From contig CAAGIU010000502.1 in NCBI GenBank assembly GCA_900770015.1, forward strand, positions 1 to 7,079: DNA of 7,079 nt. The letters are read 5' to 3'. The translations under genes were made by a program, and so were the position numbers. A model generated the notes under the pieces. It saw only the letters and a list, made by a program, of their open reading frames with translations, did no database searches and had not been told where the DNA came from. Position 1 is the first letter of the stretch. The number at the start of each line of letters is the position of its first letter. Of the stretch, positions 6,227-7,079 are shown in pieces. This DNA is from an uncultured Oscillospiraceae bacterium. Lineage in GTDB: Bacteria > Bacillota_A > Clostridia > Oscillospirales > Oscillospiraceae.

Positions 6227-6230
6227 GGAG
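6227..6230 (+). promoter_or_regulatory. Ribosome binding site that selects a TTG start
   Basis: GGAG at 6227-6230 lies 9 nt before TTG 6240. The alternative in-frame ATG at 6225 overlaps this site and has no Shine-Dalgarno sequence of its own (upstream bases are TATCTCAAAA), so TTG is preferred. Confidence 0.65.
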
Positions 6231-6239
6231 TGGGTTATC

Positions 6240-7079
6240 TTGAAAACGAAAAACGGCGTTCTTTCCGCTGCGGCGAAGCGCTATGGAATCGATGCCCTCA
6301 GTGCCATGGCCCAGGGCCTGTTCTGCTCTCTGCTGATCGGAACCATCATCAAGACGCTGGGGCAGCAGCTGAATATTCCCATGCTGGTGGATACCGGTGC
6401 ATTTGCCATGGGTGTTTCCGGCCCTGCCATGGCCATCGCCATCGGTATGGCGCTGGGCGCTGACCCCATGGTGCTCTATTCCCTGGCTGCAGTGGGCGCG
6501 GCCGCCAATGCCGAGGGCGGTGCAGGGGGGCCTCTGGCGGTGCTGATTATCGCCATCGTTGCCGCCGAATGCGGCCGTATGGTCTCGAAGAAAACCAAGG
6601 TGGATATTCTTGTCACTCCTGCCGTCACCATTCTGGTGGGCGTGGTGCTTGCAAAGCTGATTGCCCCGCCCATCGGTTCTGCGGCCAATGCTTTCGGCAT
6701 CCTGATCCAGAAGGCCACATTGCTGCAGCCCTTCTGGATGGGCATCGCAGTGTCGGTTCTGGTGGGCATCGCCCTGACGCTGCCCATTTCCTCCGCCGCC
6801 ATCTGCGCCGTGCTGGGCCTGACGGGACTGGCCGGCGGCGCCGCCGTGGCGGGCTGCTGCGCCCAGATGGTGGGCTTTGCCGTGATCTCCTTCCGGGAAA
6901 ACCGCTGGGGCGGCCTGATCTCCCAGGGACTGGGCACTTCCATGCTGCAGATGCCCAATATCATCAAAAACCCCCGGATCTGGATTGCGCCTACCCTGGC
7001 ATCTGCGGTCACCGGCCCCATCGCCACCTGCCTGTTCCGGCTGGAGATGAACGGTGCCCCCATCAACTCCGGCATGGGA
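6240..7079 (+). CDS. PTS IIC family 2 / PfoR-like membrane protein (3' end outside window)
   Basis: 280 codons are visible and the frame is still open at the right edge, so the gene is partial. I recognise it as the PTS_EIIC_2 / PfoR group (annotated both as a PTS sugar transporter IIC subunit and as a putative toxin regulator, after PfoR of Clostridium perfringens). Characteristic stretches are SLLIGTIIKTLGQQ (30-43), GAAANAEGGAGGP, KVDILVTPAVTI, LTLPISSAA (179-187), CCAQMVGFAV (206-215) and the very conserved MPNIIKNPRIW (238-248). The chain is almost entirely hydrophobic helices with small residues, so it is a polytopic membrane protein. It starts at TTG 6240 (MKTKNGVLSAAAKRYGIDAL), which matches the usual N-terminus of the family better than the ATG at 6225. 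No IIA or IIB domain is seen. It has its own promoter after the operon terminator, so a functional link with the transporter is not implied. The substrate or regulatory role is unresolved. Confidence 0.9.
   Translation, partial: MKTKNGVLSAAAKRYGIDALSAMAQGLFCSLLIGTIIKTLGQQLNIPMLVDTGAFAMGVSGPAMAIAIGMALGADPMVLYSLAAVGAAANAEGGAGGPLAVLIIAIVAAECGRMVSKKTKVDILVTPAVTILVGVVLAKLIAPPIGSAANAFGILIQKATLLQPFWMGIAVSVLVGIALTLPISSAAICAVLGLTGLAGGAAVAGCCAQMVGFAVISFRENRWGGLISQGLGTSMLQMPNIIKNPRIWIAPTLASAVTGPIATCLFRLEMNGAPINSGMG

Noticed and set aside
6225..6239. ATG 6225 as start of the IIC protein
   Set aside because: It has no Shine-Dalgarno sequence and a leader of only about 12 nt. TTG 6240 has GGAG at 9-nt spacing and matches the family N-terminus.

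Overview
The window looks like chromosomal DNA from an anaerobic Gram-positive of the class Clostridia, most likely Oscillospiraceae/Ruminococcaceae. This is inferred from the GC-rich coding sequence, strong AGGAGG-type ribosome binding sites, Thr/Glu/Pro-rich linkers in an exported protein, a PfoR-type PTS IIC protein, and a short palindrome that resembles intergenic elements I associate with this group. No rRNA, tRNA, CRISPR array, transposase or phage gene is visible.

Layout. Positions 1-176 hold no gene; they contain a perfect hairpin palindrome. A thioredoxin gene (trxA, 516 to 211, minus strand) follows, with its own promoter and terminator. A divergent intergenic region (517-714) carries two good sigma-A-type promoters back to back, one for trxA and one for a rightward operon. 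The operon (715-6051) has four tightly coupled genes: a lipoprotein membrane-fusion (HlyD/AcrA-like) adaptor, a MacB/LolD-type ABC ATPase, a second and very large adaptor, and a MacB/FtsX-type permease. A Rho-independent terminator (6065-6103) closes it. A new promoter (6178-6206) then drives a PTS IIC family 2 (PfoR-like) membrane protein that begins at TTG 6240 and runs off the right edge.

How the genes fit together. The ATPase and permease would form a MacB-type mechanotransmission ABC transporter in the cytoplasmic membrane. The two adaptors would act on the outer face of the membrane, one anchored by lipid and one by an N-terminal membrane segment. The substrate cannot be read from the sequence.

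The most unusual object is the second adaptor (744 residues). About 370 residues are inserted between the two arms of its alpha-helical hairpin, the place where Gram-negative adaptors reach for TolC. The insert contains a bacterial SH3 (SH3b) domain, of a type often associated with cell-wall binding, and a linker of about 105 residues built on Thr-Glu-Ala triplets. This suggests an adaptor that reaches into or grips the cell wall instead of docking to an outer-membrane channel. That is an inference from domain order and has not been shown.
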